The notes under the pieces are model-generated. The model made no database searches, had not been told where the DNA came from, and saw only the letters and a program-made list of their open reading frames with translations. DNA of 64,000 bases from Byssochlamys sp. IMV 00236. Its lineage: Eukaryota; Ascomycota; Eurotiomycetes; Eurotiales; Thermoascaceae. The DNA lies in the NCBI GenBank assembly GCA_001931875.2, contig MSJH02000803.1:248362-312361 (forward strand), read 5' to 3'. The position numbers were made by a program, and so were the translations under genes. The first letter of the stretch is position 1; each line of letters opens with the position of its first letter. Of the stretch, positions 32,993-43,901 are shown piece by piece.

Positions 32993-35900
32993 TTACTGGA
33001 GGAATTTCTCAATGACCCAACCTTCTTTCAGGTCCTTTTTCTGCACCACTTTCTTTGCGGGCAAGGGCCAACCTGTACTTCCGGCCTCTCCAACAAGCGA
33101 TGGAACGACCCAGCATTCCCTTCGCTCCGGAACGCCTCCAAGAGACTCTATCTTCCCGATCGGCTTTCCGTATTCGATTAGCGGCGTGCCGTGGGCGAGA
33201 GCAGACAGTTGGAGTCCGCTGGGTGCTGCAAGAGGGAACATTCTGATCTTCGGTGTTTGATCCGAGACCAGGGACGCGCTGGATTGCTGCAAATGAGAAT
33301 AGACGATATACTGGGGCATCTCCTTTGGAGTGAGTTGGGACAGCACCGATGAAGGATGGACATAGACAGCCTTCTCGCTGAGTTCCTTCGCCTTTCCTTC
33401 TCTTGAACGGAAGAGCGTGATATAGGGAACATCGATTGCTCTCTTAGGCGTGCGTGATATCTCAGGAGGTACAGGAGCCAGGTCTGCACGGATGGCGACT
33501 TGGTCAATAAAACCTGCTGTTACAATCTGCTTCAGTGCTTTCACTTGCTTAGAGGTGGGCTCAGGAAGACGAGTCTCATAAGCACCGATCAGACCGGGGT
33601 TGTTGGCACGGACAATATCTGTCAGCTGCTGGCGGAGCTGAGAAATCTCCTTCAGGGCCTTCGCCCGGAGGAACATCTGCTCACAAAAAGTCTCCGCATC
33701 TGAAGCATAGGCATAAGCACAGACGGCCGACATATACTTTAGAGCATCAGAAGTATCATCGTGCTTGCTGAAGAGACGATGAGCGCGATTGTAGTCCTTC
33801 CGGCGCTTCTCTCGAGCTGTGTCCTCCAAGCGCTCAGCGTTCGTATAGACCTCTTTCTCATCACGATTTGAGGAGCTCAGGTCTAGCTGACTCTCTGGGA
33901 TAAAGATATCCCCTACAGCCAGCGCAGAAACAAGGGCAATAACGTAAGGCATACACCCATGCTGGTGACCGATTTGCAACATCTTTCCGAACCTAGGAGA
34001 CAAAGGATAGACTGACAAGCGGTGACCAATCTCCGTTACCTGACCACCTGGAGAGAGGGCCCCAAGGTTTTTCAATAATTTCTCTGCCTTAGCAAGACCT
34101 TGGCGGCTGGGAGGTGTCGGGAACGGGAAATTGATCACGTTGTGCAGACCCATGCTCTTCATCTGCAATACGACTCCCTCGATGGGGGTCCGCAGGATCT
34201 CGGGATCGGTATATTCCGCAAATTCACCCTCGTATATAGCGGACGAGTACAGGCGGTAGCAGTGACCCGGTCCCGTTCGTCCAGCACGTCCAGCTCTTTG
34301 GTTTGCGCTTGCCTTGCTGATCCAGCCGATTTGGTAACTTTGAACACCAGTCGCCAAATCGTATTGCTTCTCTTTGGACCGTCCACAATCGAATACGTAT
34401 TTGATCCCTGGTATAGTCAAACTTGTCTCTGCCACATTCGTCGCTAAGACAATAAGTCGCGAGCCTTCTGGGGGTGGTTCGAATATCCTCAGCTGCTCCT
34501 TCGTAGGAAGCTGAGAATATAGAGGTAGGACATGGACTCGGGTGGAGGAGTCCATGCTCTCTTCTTCTAGGTCAAAGCCTTCGTCATCCTCACTGTCATC
34601 GTCGAGTCCTCTGATGTCCATGTCACTGTCGTCATCAGCTACATCCCCAGGGGCTGACACCTCCGGACCGCCTAGCTCCAGATCTTCAGCTTCCAATGGG
34701 GCATCTTTAGCTGCCATCTGGACTTTTCCTTGTGTCGACTCCCCTCTTTGTGTTGGTTTGAAAGTTTGTTTTAGTCGCTTGGCAAGCTGTTTTATCTCGT
34801 TCTGGCCAGTTAGGAAGACCAGCATACCTCCAGGAGGTAGCTTTCTATGGCCGCGAGAGACCTTGCGGAATGCCTCCTCAACATAATCCCGGTGAGTCCG
34901 TCGCGCAAAATGAACAGTAACTGGATACTGGCGACCTTCTGCCTGTACCAATGGTGGAGGTCCATGTTTGAAAAGGCTTGGATTTTGCGTGAAATCCGAT
35001 ATTCGCAGAGTAGCAGACATGATCACAAGCTTCAGCGGCTTGATTGAAGGATCTTCTTTGCCCATATCTTTTCGCAGATCAACTATGCGGCTCACCATAC
35101 CAATGAGAATATCGGTATTGACACTTCTCTCGTGAGCCTCATCGATGATTATAACAGAATACTTGGTCAGGGCAAAGTCCTGAGCGATTTCTCGAAGAAG
35201 AATACCGTCGGTCATGAACTTGATGGCTGTCTTGTTCGAGACAGTGCTGTCGAAGCGGATTTGATACGAGACCTTGTCAGAATATTGTCCCAGTTCATCA
35301 CCTACTCGCTTCGCCATACTGACAGCAGCCACTCGTCGAGGCTGCGTCACAGCGATCATTCCAGGATTAGGGCTGTCGGGATGTCCATACCCAGCTTCGA
35401 ACAGAAACTGCGGTAGCTGTGTTGTTTTTCCACTTCCAGTGGCTCCCCAAATGACAACGGAGGGGTTATTATGGATCGCTTCCATAATCTTCTGTTCCTC
35501 GCCGACGACGGGTAATCCAAGTCGTGAGTTCTGTATTTCCTCAGACCTGTCGACCTGGACACTGAAGGCCTTTCTGTACGGGTCTCCTTTTGTTGGTAAT
35601 AGTTCCTGCGGCAAAGGCTCGTCCTCCTCAACAGTATTTCTCGGTACTTTATTCGCAGGGACCGCGAGTTCTGCAGAAGTGATATGTGTGAAAACTGGAC
35701 CTTCCGTAGGCTTGAAGCCGACAACCTCATTGATCTGCTGTACGGCCCAAGCCTTGAATGCGGATTTCCGAGGCTGCTCAGGTTCTTCAGTCTCAGATCC
35801 TGTCTCATCTTCTTCTTCTTCATCCTCATCCTCATCCTCATCTTCAGAATTCGTATCTTGGCTCGAGGAACCCGATTCATCGTTTTCATCTTCGTCACTT

Positions 35901-36668
35901 TCCGAATGGCCCGACGATTCGCTCCTAACCTCGTCATCTTTTTCGCCTTCCTCGTCCTCAGAACCATCCTCATCAGAACCAAAGCCTTCCCATGGTATTT
36001 CTTCGACAGGAGCCGGCTTCAACTTGGGTGCTCTCTTCCTCTTCTTTAAGATTGGAAATCCGTTAGGTCCAACTTCGAGAGGTCTCTTCAGGCCACTTCC
36101 AACGGCCGGAGTTGGAGCTGATGGCCCCTTCTTCTCTGCGTCCACATCCCGGCCGGAACCAGCACCACTCTTTAGCTTCTGATCGGACTCGTCACTTTCG
36201 TCACCGGAGAGATCAATATCTTCGACTGTCTTTCCAGCATCACTGACCGGCCCAGGCTGAGATACTGGAGGTTCAGAGTCCTCCCTCTTGCGCTTCGCTG
36301 AAGTTGGATTGATATTCTTAGAACTTTGGAAGACAGAGGTATCGACTTTCGTCTGCGCGAGTTTCTTCAGAAGCTCGAGGTTTTCTTCCTTTTTCAGCTT
36401 GTTCTCCTGTAGATAGGATTAGTACTATCCCAGCAGAAAAAAAATTTGATAATTTCCGTACAATATATTTATCGAGACGCTTCTGTTTCTTCGCAGAGAT
36501 TTTCGGTTGCGACGCGCGCAACTCCTCTCTCAGCTTTCGCCTTCTTTCCTCCTTCTCCGCCTTAGAAGTGGGCAACAGCTCCACGACATTCGTGTCTTGT
36601 TGTTGAGCGCCAGCATTCTCCTGTTGTCTGTGCTTATTCTTGCGCTGTCGAGGCTTGGGCTTCCCCAT
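32993..36668 (-). CDS. ecm16: DEAH-box RNA helicase Ecm16/Dhr1 (DHX37 family)
   Basis: Two exons, 36668-36462 and 36406-32993, join in phase 0 across a 55-nt intron to 1206 residues. The N-terminus MGKPKPRQRKNKHRQQ is basic, and residues about 200-280 form a long Asp/Glu/Ser stretch typical of nucleolar factors. Helicase motifs are GATGSGKTTQ (Walker A, about residue 390), TQPRRVAA, IIDEAHERSVNTD (about 489), MSATLRI, VATNVAETSLTIPG and QRAGRAGRTGPGHCY, followed by the HA2/OB-fold regions. The family releases U3 snoRNA from the 18S pre-rRNA during small-subunit maturation. Yeast Ecm16 is of similar size (about 1270). It shares a 311-bp divergent upstream region with PAC3. Confidence 0.95.
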
Positions 36669-36979
36669 GATGTCCGATGGCAAGCTTCGACAGGAGAAGT
36701 CGACACAAAGGAACCTTGCCTGCGGTGCAGCTTTTTCTTCCTCGTCGAGATTTCCGAAAAAAGTTGGGCGGAATTAGAGCGGCGGAGATATTCTGCCGCT
36801 AAGGCGGTGTGTACAGACATTCACCGCCTTCGCTCTCCGCAATCATTGTCGACTGCGCGATGTCGAGTTTATCTACACTTAATAGTTCTCTCAATGCTTC
36901 TTGCACTCCAAGACTGTTTCTAAGAGTATACGGATAGGAAATCTACATTTATCTCTAGAACAAGACAACCTAGTTCAAG
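36669..36979. promoter_or_regulatory. Short divergent promoter of Ecm16 (-) and PAC3 (+) with two inverted repeats
   Basis: Only 311 bp separate the two ATGs. Two inverted repeats lie one after the other in the middle: AGCGGC/GCCGCT at 36778-36800 (11-nt spacer) and AAGGCGGTG/CACCGCCTT at 36801-36830 (12-nt spacer). The GCGG-rich cores resemble symmetric binding sites for zinc-cluster or other dimeric regulators. A ribosome-assembly helicase and a proteasome-assembly chaperone are both growth-linked, so shared control is possible but not shown. Confidence 0.55.
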
Positions 36980-37502
36980 ATGGCCGATCCTCTTGACCTC
37001 AGTAATCTCCACGAGGTCATCAATGCTCCCTTCCCCGCAACTACCAAGCAAACTGCCGGAGTGATCAACGGGGTCAAGACAGACGTTATGTCGATTGGCT
37101 TTGCGGACAAGATCCTTGTCACCGTTTCGCAGAAAGGAAAATTGGCTCACTGGGTATGAGCTCTAGCAAAGATTCATAACTGTCATACGCTAATCTCTTT
37201 GTCAGCTCCATGTACCACTTGAAAATCTGAACCCTGGAACTGACGGTTTGCACACGATTTCCGATGGAGATGATGATAGTCTCCTACCAATGACTAATCT
37301 GACAACGACATCAATCCTTGGTGGTCATGCTGCAGGGCATGACATCGTAGGCCAACTCTATGCGCGCCAGATCGCGAGTGCTATCGTCATGAAAAACCCC
37401 AATGAGAAGAGACTTCTCGTTGTTGGTCTCGGATTAGACTCAGCTGAACCGGACCGTGATGTTTTCTTCGCCATTGTTGATCTTGTTCTTGAGTGCATCT
37501 GA
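36980..37502 (+). CDS. pac3: Proteasome assembly chaperone 3 (PAC3/PSMG3 family)
   Basis: Exons 36980-37153 and 37206-37502 join in phase 0 across a 52-nt intron (GTATGA...TCAG) to 156 residues. The sequence MADPLDLSNLHEVINAPFPATTKQTAGVINGVKTDVMSIGFADKI... with LVTVSQKGKLAHWLHVPLENLNPG and the C-terminal RLLVVGLGLD ... FFAIVDLVLECI matches fungal PAC3 proteins. They heterodimerise with PAC4 and help to build the 20S alpha ring. Length is normal. The same window encodes an alpha-ring subunit (Pre5) at its right edge, 26 kb away. Confidence 0.88.
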
Positions 37503-37688
37503 TGCGAAGGAGATTATCTCGGCGAGTTTCGATCTGATGCCCCCTCAAGGTTATTTCTTGATGGCTCAGGTACTTCGACGGGGCTTTCATACCCGTCTGG
37601 ATTGCCATAGATCGAAACAGAATCCTCAAATTGAGACCCCTCCGCTGCTGATAGTGGAAGTTCGCGACGCCATTAGGGTCTGATTGCC

Positions 37689-38140
37689 AACTACGCAGAT
37701 TTGGAATTTGCTGGCCTGGACCTCGACTATTATGTCTGCAGAGGCAACCACTAGGGTCAGAATGGAACTTATCCAAATGTTCTCACAACAAATGGCACAG
37801 CTGTCCACAACAGGGCGAAGAGGATTATGCAGGCAGAAGGAATGGAAGACAAGCTGTACGCTTGTCGTCTCGTGCGATCTCGGGAGAAGGCGTGATTCGT
37901 CGTCGCACATATGACTCTTGACAGCTCCGTGTAGCTGATCGAGGACAATCGAGTGCTACCCTGCTTACGCCGGAAAACACAATAATCATGGAAGAGCATG
38001 GGTCGCTTCTCTCTGTGTCTGGTATCGACATGTATGGGACTTTAGTCGGCCATGACAGCGCAGCTTCTCATGCTGATACAGGATTTACCATCTTTTCACC
38101 TTTACCACATCAGGCTATTTACGACACCTCATGTGGTTAA
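37689..38140 (+). pseudogene. Unidentified protein-coding remnant or partly resolved gene
   Basis: Directly after PAC3 a frame reads NYADLEFAGLDLDYYVCRGNH, meets TAG at 37752-37754, and continues GQNGTYPNVLTTNGTAVHNR ... GMEDKLYACRL to 37871. A 53-nt intron-like segment (37872-37924, GTGCGA...GACAG) then joins in phase 0 to LRVADRGQSSATLLTPENT ... TGFTIFSPLPHQAIYDTSCG, stop at 38140. The 110 residues after the TAG look like real protein. Upstream, further pieces (for example FDLMPPQGYFLMAQVLRRG, near 37530) lie in other frames. Either the gene is broken by a nonsense change, or the TAG falls in an intron that I cannot define. I do not recognise the family. Confidence 0.45.
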
Positions 38141-38572
38141 GAGATTCTCACAATAAATGGACAGTAGATGATACTACTCAACAAATATATTATCATACAC
38201 AGAGAAGACCCAAAAATAACCTTGTCTCAACGGAAACGACATAACAATCCACCCCAACTAACAAGGTAGACTTAACTATGCATTACATGAACCACCATAA
38301 TTCCGTAGATAGCCCCCAGCTGGGGACTCGAGAACCGCAATGTTGAAAGCCTATGCACTTTCTCTATGTACAATTCGTAAGCCGTACTCGTTCGTGTCTC
38401 CGCGTTCGCGCAGGGAGAAAAAAAGGATAATAAAATGCGGGATACGCGTCATTGAAAATATTGCAATCATGATGTTCTTTGGAACTTTCAATTGGAGAAG
38501 AGAGATATGGCTCCCGCTCCGGATTCGTCGTGGGGTAGCAAGCGGAAAGAAGTTGAGAAGAGGGCTGTGGTT
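38141..38572. other. Convergent intergenic region before Trs120
   Basis: About 430 bp holding the 3' UTR of the minus-strand Trs120 gene and of the preceding plus-strand unit. No coding frame or RNA gene is supported. Confidence 0.45.
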
Positions 38573-41500
38573 TTAGTCATGGGCAGATAATACACATGTC
38601 TCTCTGGCATGCCATATGCGTCTGGTTTTGGTTACCCCTACGCCGAAGGTGTCTTCGATGATATCTTCTCGTTCAGAGAAGGTTGCACGCCTCGTTTGTC
38701 CATCTTGATCGCTCTTCGCTGAGCGAGGCAGAGGTTTCAGAACCCTAACTTCCTCAACACTGGCTCCGAATTCATACTCTCCTCTAGTAAGGATGGTTAC
38801 GCTCAATGTCGCCTCTGCTGTTTCCCCGCCTTTCACTATCGGCAATACGCGCTGCAGCATTCCGGTCCAAGCCATGCGCCGGGAAAGGTCGAGGGCGACT
38901 GCATTCGGCTGGTTCCGAAGACCAGGCTGTAATCGAAGTAGAGGGTGGATAGGTCTTGAAGAACGGTTGTGGACCTTCACAGAAAGCGTGAGGAAGTCGT
39001 CCGTCCTGACAGCGTATTTCGCATGTCCGACCCGAGTGATAGCGTTCGTTTGGCCGCCCTGTTCACCGTCGCCACTGCCGACGTTCATAGGATTCAAGGA
39101 GAATGAAATATCAACATCCTCCATTCGCATCGCATCCACCATTCGTGGGCTGAGACGAATATTGCGGAATTCTATCTCACCCTGTCTTCCACTGTTTTCT
39201 TCTCTCCACAACCCAAAGATGCGCTTGAGAAGGTCTTCCCTGTACCAGAACGCCTCTCTGGAAGCGGCTTCAGCCTCAAAAGATAGTTTATTAGCGCTGA
39301 CCACAAATTGTCTCTTTAAGCCTGTATCGAGAACAGGAATCGAAGCATGAGGATCGTCCAAAAAGATGCGCGGAATAACAAGAACGAAACGCGATGTCTG
39401 GCCAGGTTGGAGATTTCCAGTGACAACAGCTTGATCAATATTGCTGTCCGTCGGTACTCGGTCAGGTTCTTCACTGGAATAGAGTGATACAGATATTGGC
39501 TCTGGCCACGCGTTGCGAAGGTCCAGCAGAAGAAGACAATGCTCAGAAGCTTTCTCGGACAACCCAAGTCGAGAGAAAAGCGATGGGAACTGTTCGTCAC
39601 TCTTCTTCGAAGTGCTCACCAAGGGTCCATTCGCCGTCCCGGAAGGATCGCCATCGGTATCATACTTATGGTCACCAATGTTGGACCATGCTAGATCACC
39701 ACTCAACGGAAGTATATCGCAACGAGCTACCTCTATGCTGGCGTTAACAGTGATCGTAATCGGCAGCAGCATTTGCCTGGTATAGAAGACTTCTGGTAAA
39801 TCCGACGAAGAAGTGCCAACATGGCAATAGTCGATTTGCACAATAGCGTCTTGTAAGCCTGGCTTTCCAAAAACTTCAACCGTGAAAGTAGCACTCTGGC
39901 CCGGTGGAATAGATAAATCGCTAGCATCGGCATTTTTCCGGCGCCACCGTAACGGGTGCTTGGTCAGTAATTGGAGCTCTAGCTCATATATCTCGGCAGG
40001 GAGAAGATCTCTATTGCTCAGAGCAGATTGGAGTTGCCTGGTAGTAGAATCTTGGAAGGTGAACAGGACAAAATCAGCAGGGCAAGAGGAGGTGTTCTGG
40101 AGTGTGACTTCGAAAGATCTTGTCTCGCCCTCCAGAACCATGATTGCTGACTGCGATAGCGACACTGATTGTACAAGGACGGTAGGCTGCTTCTTTATGA
40201 CAGTGATCGGACACGACGATGTCTCAGGGCCCTTCTTCGAAAGTAACTTTCCTCCTATTGAAGTCGTGGAGCTCCAGGAAAAGGGGCGTTCACAAACCGG
40301 CTTTTTTGCGGAGAGCCCTGTCCGTTTGAACTTCGTCTCCGGTTCAGGTTTCCACAGTTTAGAGAAGATAGGGAACTTTCGCTGCCTGCAATGCTGAACC
40401 TTCACAATGCAGCCAGTGACGTTCAGTGTACCTTCATCATGTGCAACACCTGAAAGAATAACCTCCTGAATCGAGAGTGGAGGTAGCCAGATTCCTTGCG
40501 CGACGGCGTCCAGTGGTACGCCTTCACCGTCAAGTCTCAGACTTTCGATCTCTACATCGAATTCATACGGATTTTGAAGAGTGACTTTGAAGGAGGCTGG
40601 TTCCCCGGCAATAAGCAGCGGCTCTGACGCCTTGCTGCTTGGCTTTGAAAAAGGGCTGTACAGGAACGGGTCCTTTTTGGACCTATCGCTGCTAGCTGTT
40701 GCTGCATTCCAGTCCTTTTTCGTTCGGCGGATAGGCCTTTTGAAGTGAGGTAACTCCAGCAGTTCAACTCCACGGATCAAAAAGTCATCCCAGTATTCGG
40801 CTTCCAGATTTGGCGCCCCGAGTTTACGAGCAGCCCCCACCGTTCGTTTAATATTGTTGAGGAGGCGAATCTGTTCTTCAGGGGACAGTGACGGCGTAAG
40901 ACGATCGTATTCGGGGAGCATCAAATCACCTCTGATAGTCTGCAGAAGTTCCACGGTGAACCGAAGGACTCCCTCGAAATCAGGAAGCGCCTCACAAAAG
41001 TTGATCGATGCTTTGAGAACATCAATCTTCAAGTCCAGGTCTCCATACCCATTCAAAGCCACGTGGCGGAACGACCGTTCGACAATCGCAGCCACTGAAT
41101 CATATTCCGTATTGCCCTCGAGGTTCGACATCGCCGACAAACGTCGGTGCCGCTCAAACTCATGGGACGCCGATGGTTGCACGCCATATGTCTCTCCAAT
41201 CGAGGCAAGCAGAGTACGCACGGTAGACTCCATATTTCCTGGACCCATATCGAGCGCATTTATGTCGAATGCCGCATCGCTTAGAGATGAGAGACCTGCT
41301 GCTGGATGAATACCTATTTCCGCAGCGCCAATTTTTCTAGCCTGAACTAGGCTTGGTACCATGACGGATAGGAGTTCTCTCAAGATAAAAGCTTTCTTCC
41401 TCGGTAGATCGAGTGTGCCGAGAACCGATGCTATACCGACTAGGATGGGCACCGAGTCTGTCGCTGGGAGCTCAGAGCCAGGAGAAAGAGGCAGAGCACG

Positions 41501-43225
41501 AAGCAAAAAGTTGGATATATCAGTTTTGCGCAATAATGTCGCGCCAACGGGGCGTTCTGGATTATGCACAGGCACCAATGGCTCGTTCATAACGACATGT
41601 TGCAGGGCATTGTCATCCAGCGTCCCATCTCGTATTCTCACTGCCGTCTGTAGTCTCGCCAGACGTATGACAGTCTCTGAATATACGAGCTGGGGCAGAG
41701 GTTCGTCAGTTATGTTGGCAGCGCGATTATACAGGTTCAGGATGTTATTTGACAGATCAGGTAGCAAATTAGCTAGATTCTGTAGAGAGACGATACGGTT
41801 TCCAGGGCCAGCCTGTCCCAGAGTAGATGTGTCGATACCCGGGGCAGATGCCGTATAGTATGATGCCTTAGAACTCGATTTATCCGCAACGGGATAGCAA
41901 ATGGGGGGTATCTGTCAGGTGTCAGCAATGAAGGTCCTATATACAGAGTCGAATAGCCAGGGAAATGCCATACTTGAAAATCCATCCCGGCCCAGCCAAA
42001 CATCAATAAACAAAGAAGGATAGACTCAAGTGCTTTTCCGTGCCAAACATAATCACTGCTAGCTCTTGCCATAGATGCAGCCTCAACTAATTCTTTCAGA
42101 GCGTCTGGCCACCGACCAGCCTGGAGAAACAGGGTACCGACTACTACCCCGAACCGTCCTTTAATGCGATTTTTGGTCCGGTCTGTTGCACTTAACCCCT
42201 GCACTGACATCCGGTCACGGCTGTGCTCTTTGGAAGAAGATGCTGAACTAGGCTTCCCCAGAGAACTGGCACGGTTAGCCAACTGTATGGACCGAGTGAT
42301 TTCATCGAACGTGGTGGGAGAATCATGATCTGCGGAGGCTGGTGAACTGCGTCCAGACGCTGGATGGCCATCGGGGGCACCGTTTGGTGTGGACGGTAGC
42401 TGTGCAGGCATAGTCACTCGATGTAAGAGTTTGTCTACTGGTCGCGGACGAAGCTCTGGATTCCGCCGAGGCCCCCAGGAAGATGCCCGCGGGGATTCAA
42501 TTGAGGGTATACTCTGCATTATCTTTGCGAACTCATCAAGCTCGCCCAAAAGAAGTGAGGTAATGTCGCACAATACGGTCTTTATAGTTGTCGCCTTCGA
42601 GGCTTCCGGCCGGGGAACCCATGTGACCTCTTCAGGACCACTAACAAGCTTATCCAGACCATGATAATCAAACACAAGTAACTGGTGGACCTGCGCTCTT
42701 GGATTATGTTCCTTGACCAGTTTCAACTCCTCCAATAGACCCTCGAGTCCGTGAGGGGTTGGCGGTTTGAGCGTACCGGATTCTTGTGACGGTATTACCG
42801 GGGCGCCATTCGAGATCTCTGACGGCCCAGGGAGCTCAGTGCCATCCGCAATTCCTATTACAACCAAAGGTTCCCTGAATACTTCGAACGGGAATAGCTC
42901 TAGATGAGAAGTCGGCGGAACCGAAATAGAAAGGTCGTATATTATCATTCCAGTGGGGAATGCTAGGGGAGAAAACATGTCTGCCGTAAACCAGAATAAG
43001 CCTCATAGATCCTCAAAAAATCCCCCGTAATATCATCCTGCCGTAAGTTGGACACGTACTTCTGTTGGGCCGCGAGTCCGGGCTGATGTCCCCGAGTCGA
43101 ACGACATTCTCAGCCTGTAGCCTTGCGGCAAAGCTCAGGAAACGCGAGCGTTTGATCTTGCCGACAGGAAGAAGAAGCGCTCGCAGACGCGCAGGGGCGA
43201 TAGGGGAGAGAGGGTCGAGTCCCAT
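38573..43225 (-). CDS. hypA: TRAPPII subunit Trs120 (HypA)
   Basis: Three exons, 43225-43060, 42980-41974 and 41911-38573, join in frame to 1503 residues. The junctions restore RPNRNMFSPLAFP and GMDFQIPPICYP. The start codon lies in CCACCATGG, a near-ideal context. The N-terminus MGLDPLSPIAPARLRALLLPVGKIKRSRF, the TPR-like central region and the Ig-like C-terminal half (several beta-rich modules such as ...PASFKVTLQNPYEFDVEIESLRL) are those of Trs120/TRAPPC9. Within TRAPPII it supports Rab11/Ypt31 activation and exit from the late Golgi. In A. nidulans the orthologue is HypA, needed for hyphal tip growth. The introns are 79 and 62 nt. Confidence 0.94.
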
Positions 43226-43901
43226 GGTGGCATCTGGCCGCTGAGCGGAGGCAGTCCGTGATTGCGCCCAAGACCGCGTCCAGGAAGATTGGAGGGGCTC
43301 TAGAAATCATACATAAGGGAAAGGAACATTGCGCAAGCCTCCATTCAAGAGCAGACAGAGGAGCAAAGGGCTCATGAACGGATAGCAGCTCGATGACACC
43401 CGGGACGACAGCAAGACAAGAACATATATGTATCCCCACGAGTATATCGGACTAACTATTCGGGTGGACCAAACTGCCCCTGTCACGCTGCGCGGATGGT
43501 CGCTATAGGCTGCCGGAAAGGCGGTGAAGGGCTGTTGACACCTCAGGCGGTAATCCGGTGATAAGGCGATAAGTTCGGTTTCTCCGCAGTCTCCGTGTCT
43601 CAGTGGCGAGGCTGCGAGGGAGCTTCGTGTATTATTTACATTTCTTTCCTGTTGTCTGTCTATTTCTCCGCTCACGTCTTTCGTTGCGGTGCTTGTTTGG
43701 CGACTCTCTTTACGCTTGAAATTTAGGACATCCCCGTCCTCTTAATTCGGTCTTTCTTACGTCTCTGAAACAGGTGTCCCGCACTGCGCCTTTGTTGACT
43801 GCGGCTGGACTCTGTCATCAAGGCTCTACAGGGTTGAGCAACACGCCACTCTAATACATGGGATCTATTTCGTCGCTCGTGATATACGCCTACGCCTAGA
43901 G
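43226..43901. promoter_or_regulatory. Divergent promoter region of Trs120 (-) and GHKL/zincin protein (+)
   Basis: This 676-bp region lies between two facing-apart ATGs. It has no supported coding frame. No palindromic operator stood out. Confidence 0.5.

Noticed and set aside
35274..36182. 302-codon plus-strand frame rich in Ser
   Set aside because: It is the antisense shadow of the acidic Asp/Glu-rich stretch of Ecm16; poly-Ser arises from the reverse complement of GAA/GAT repeats.
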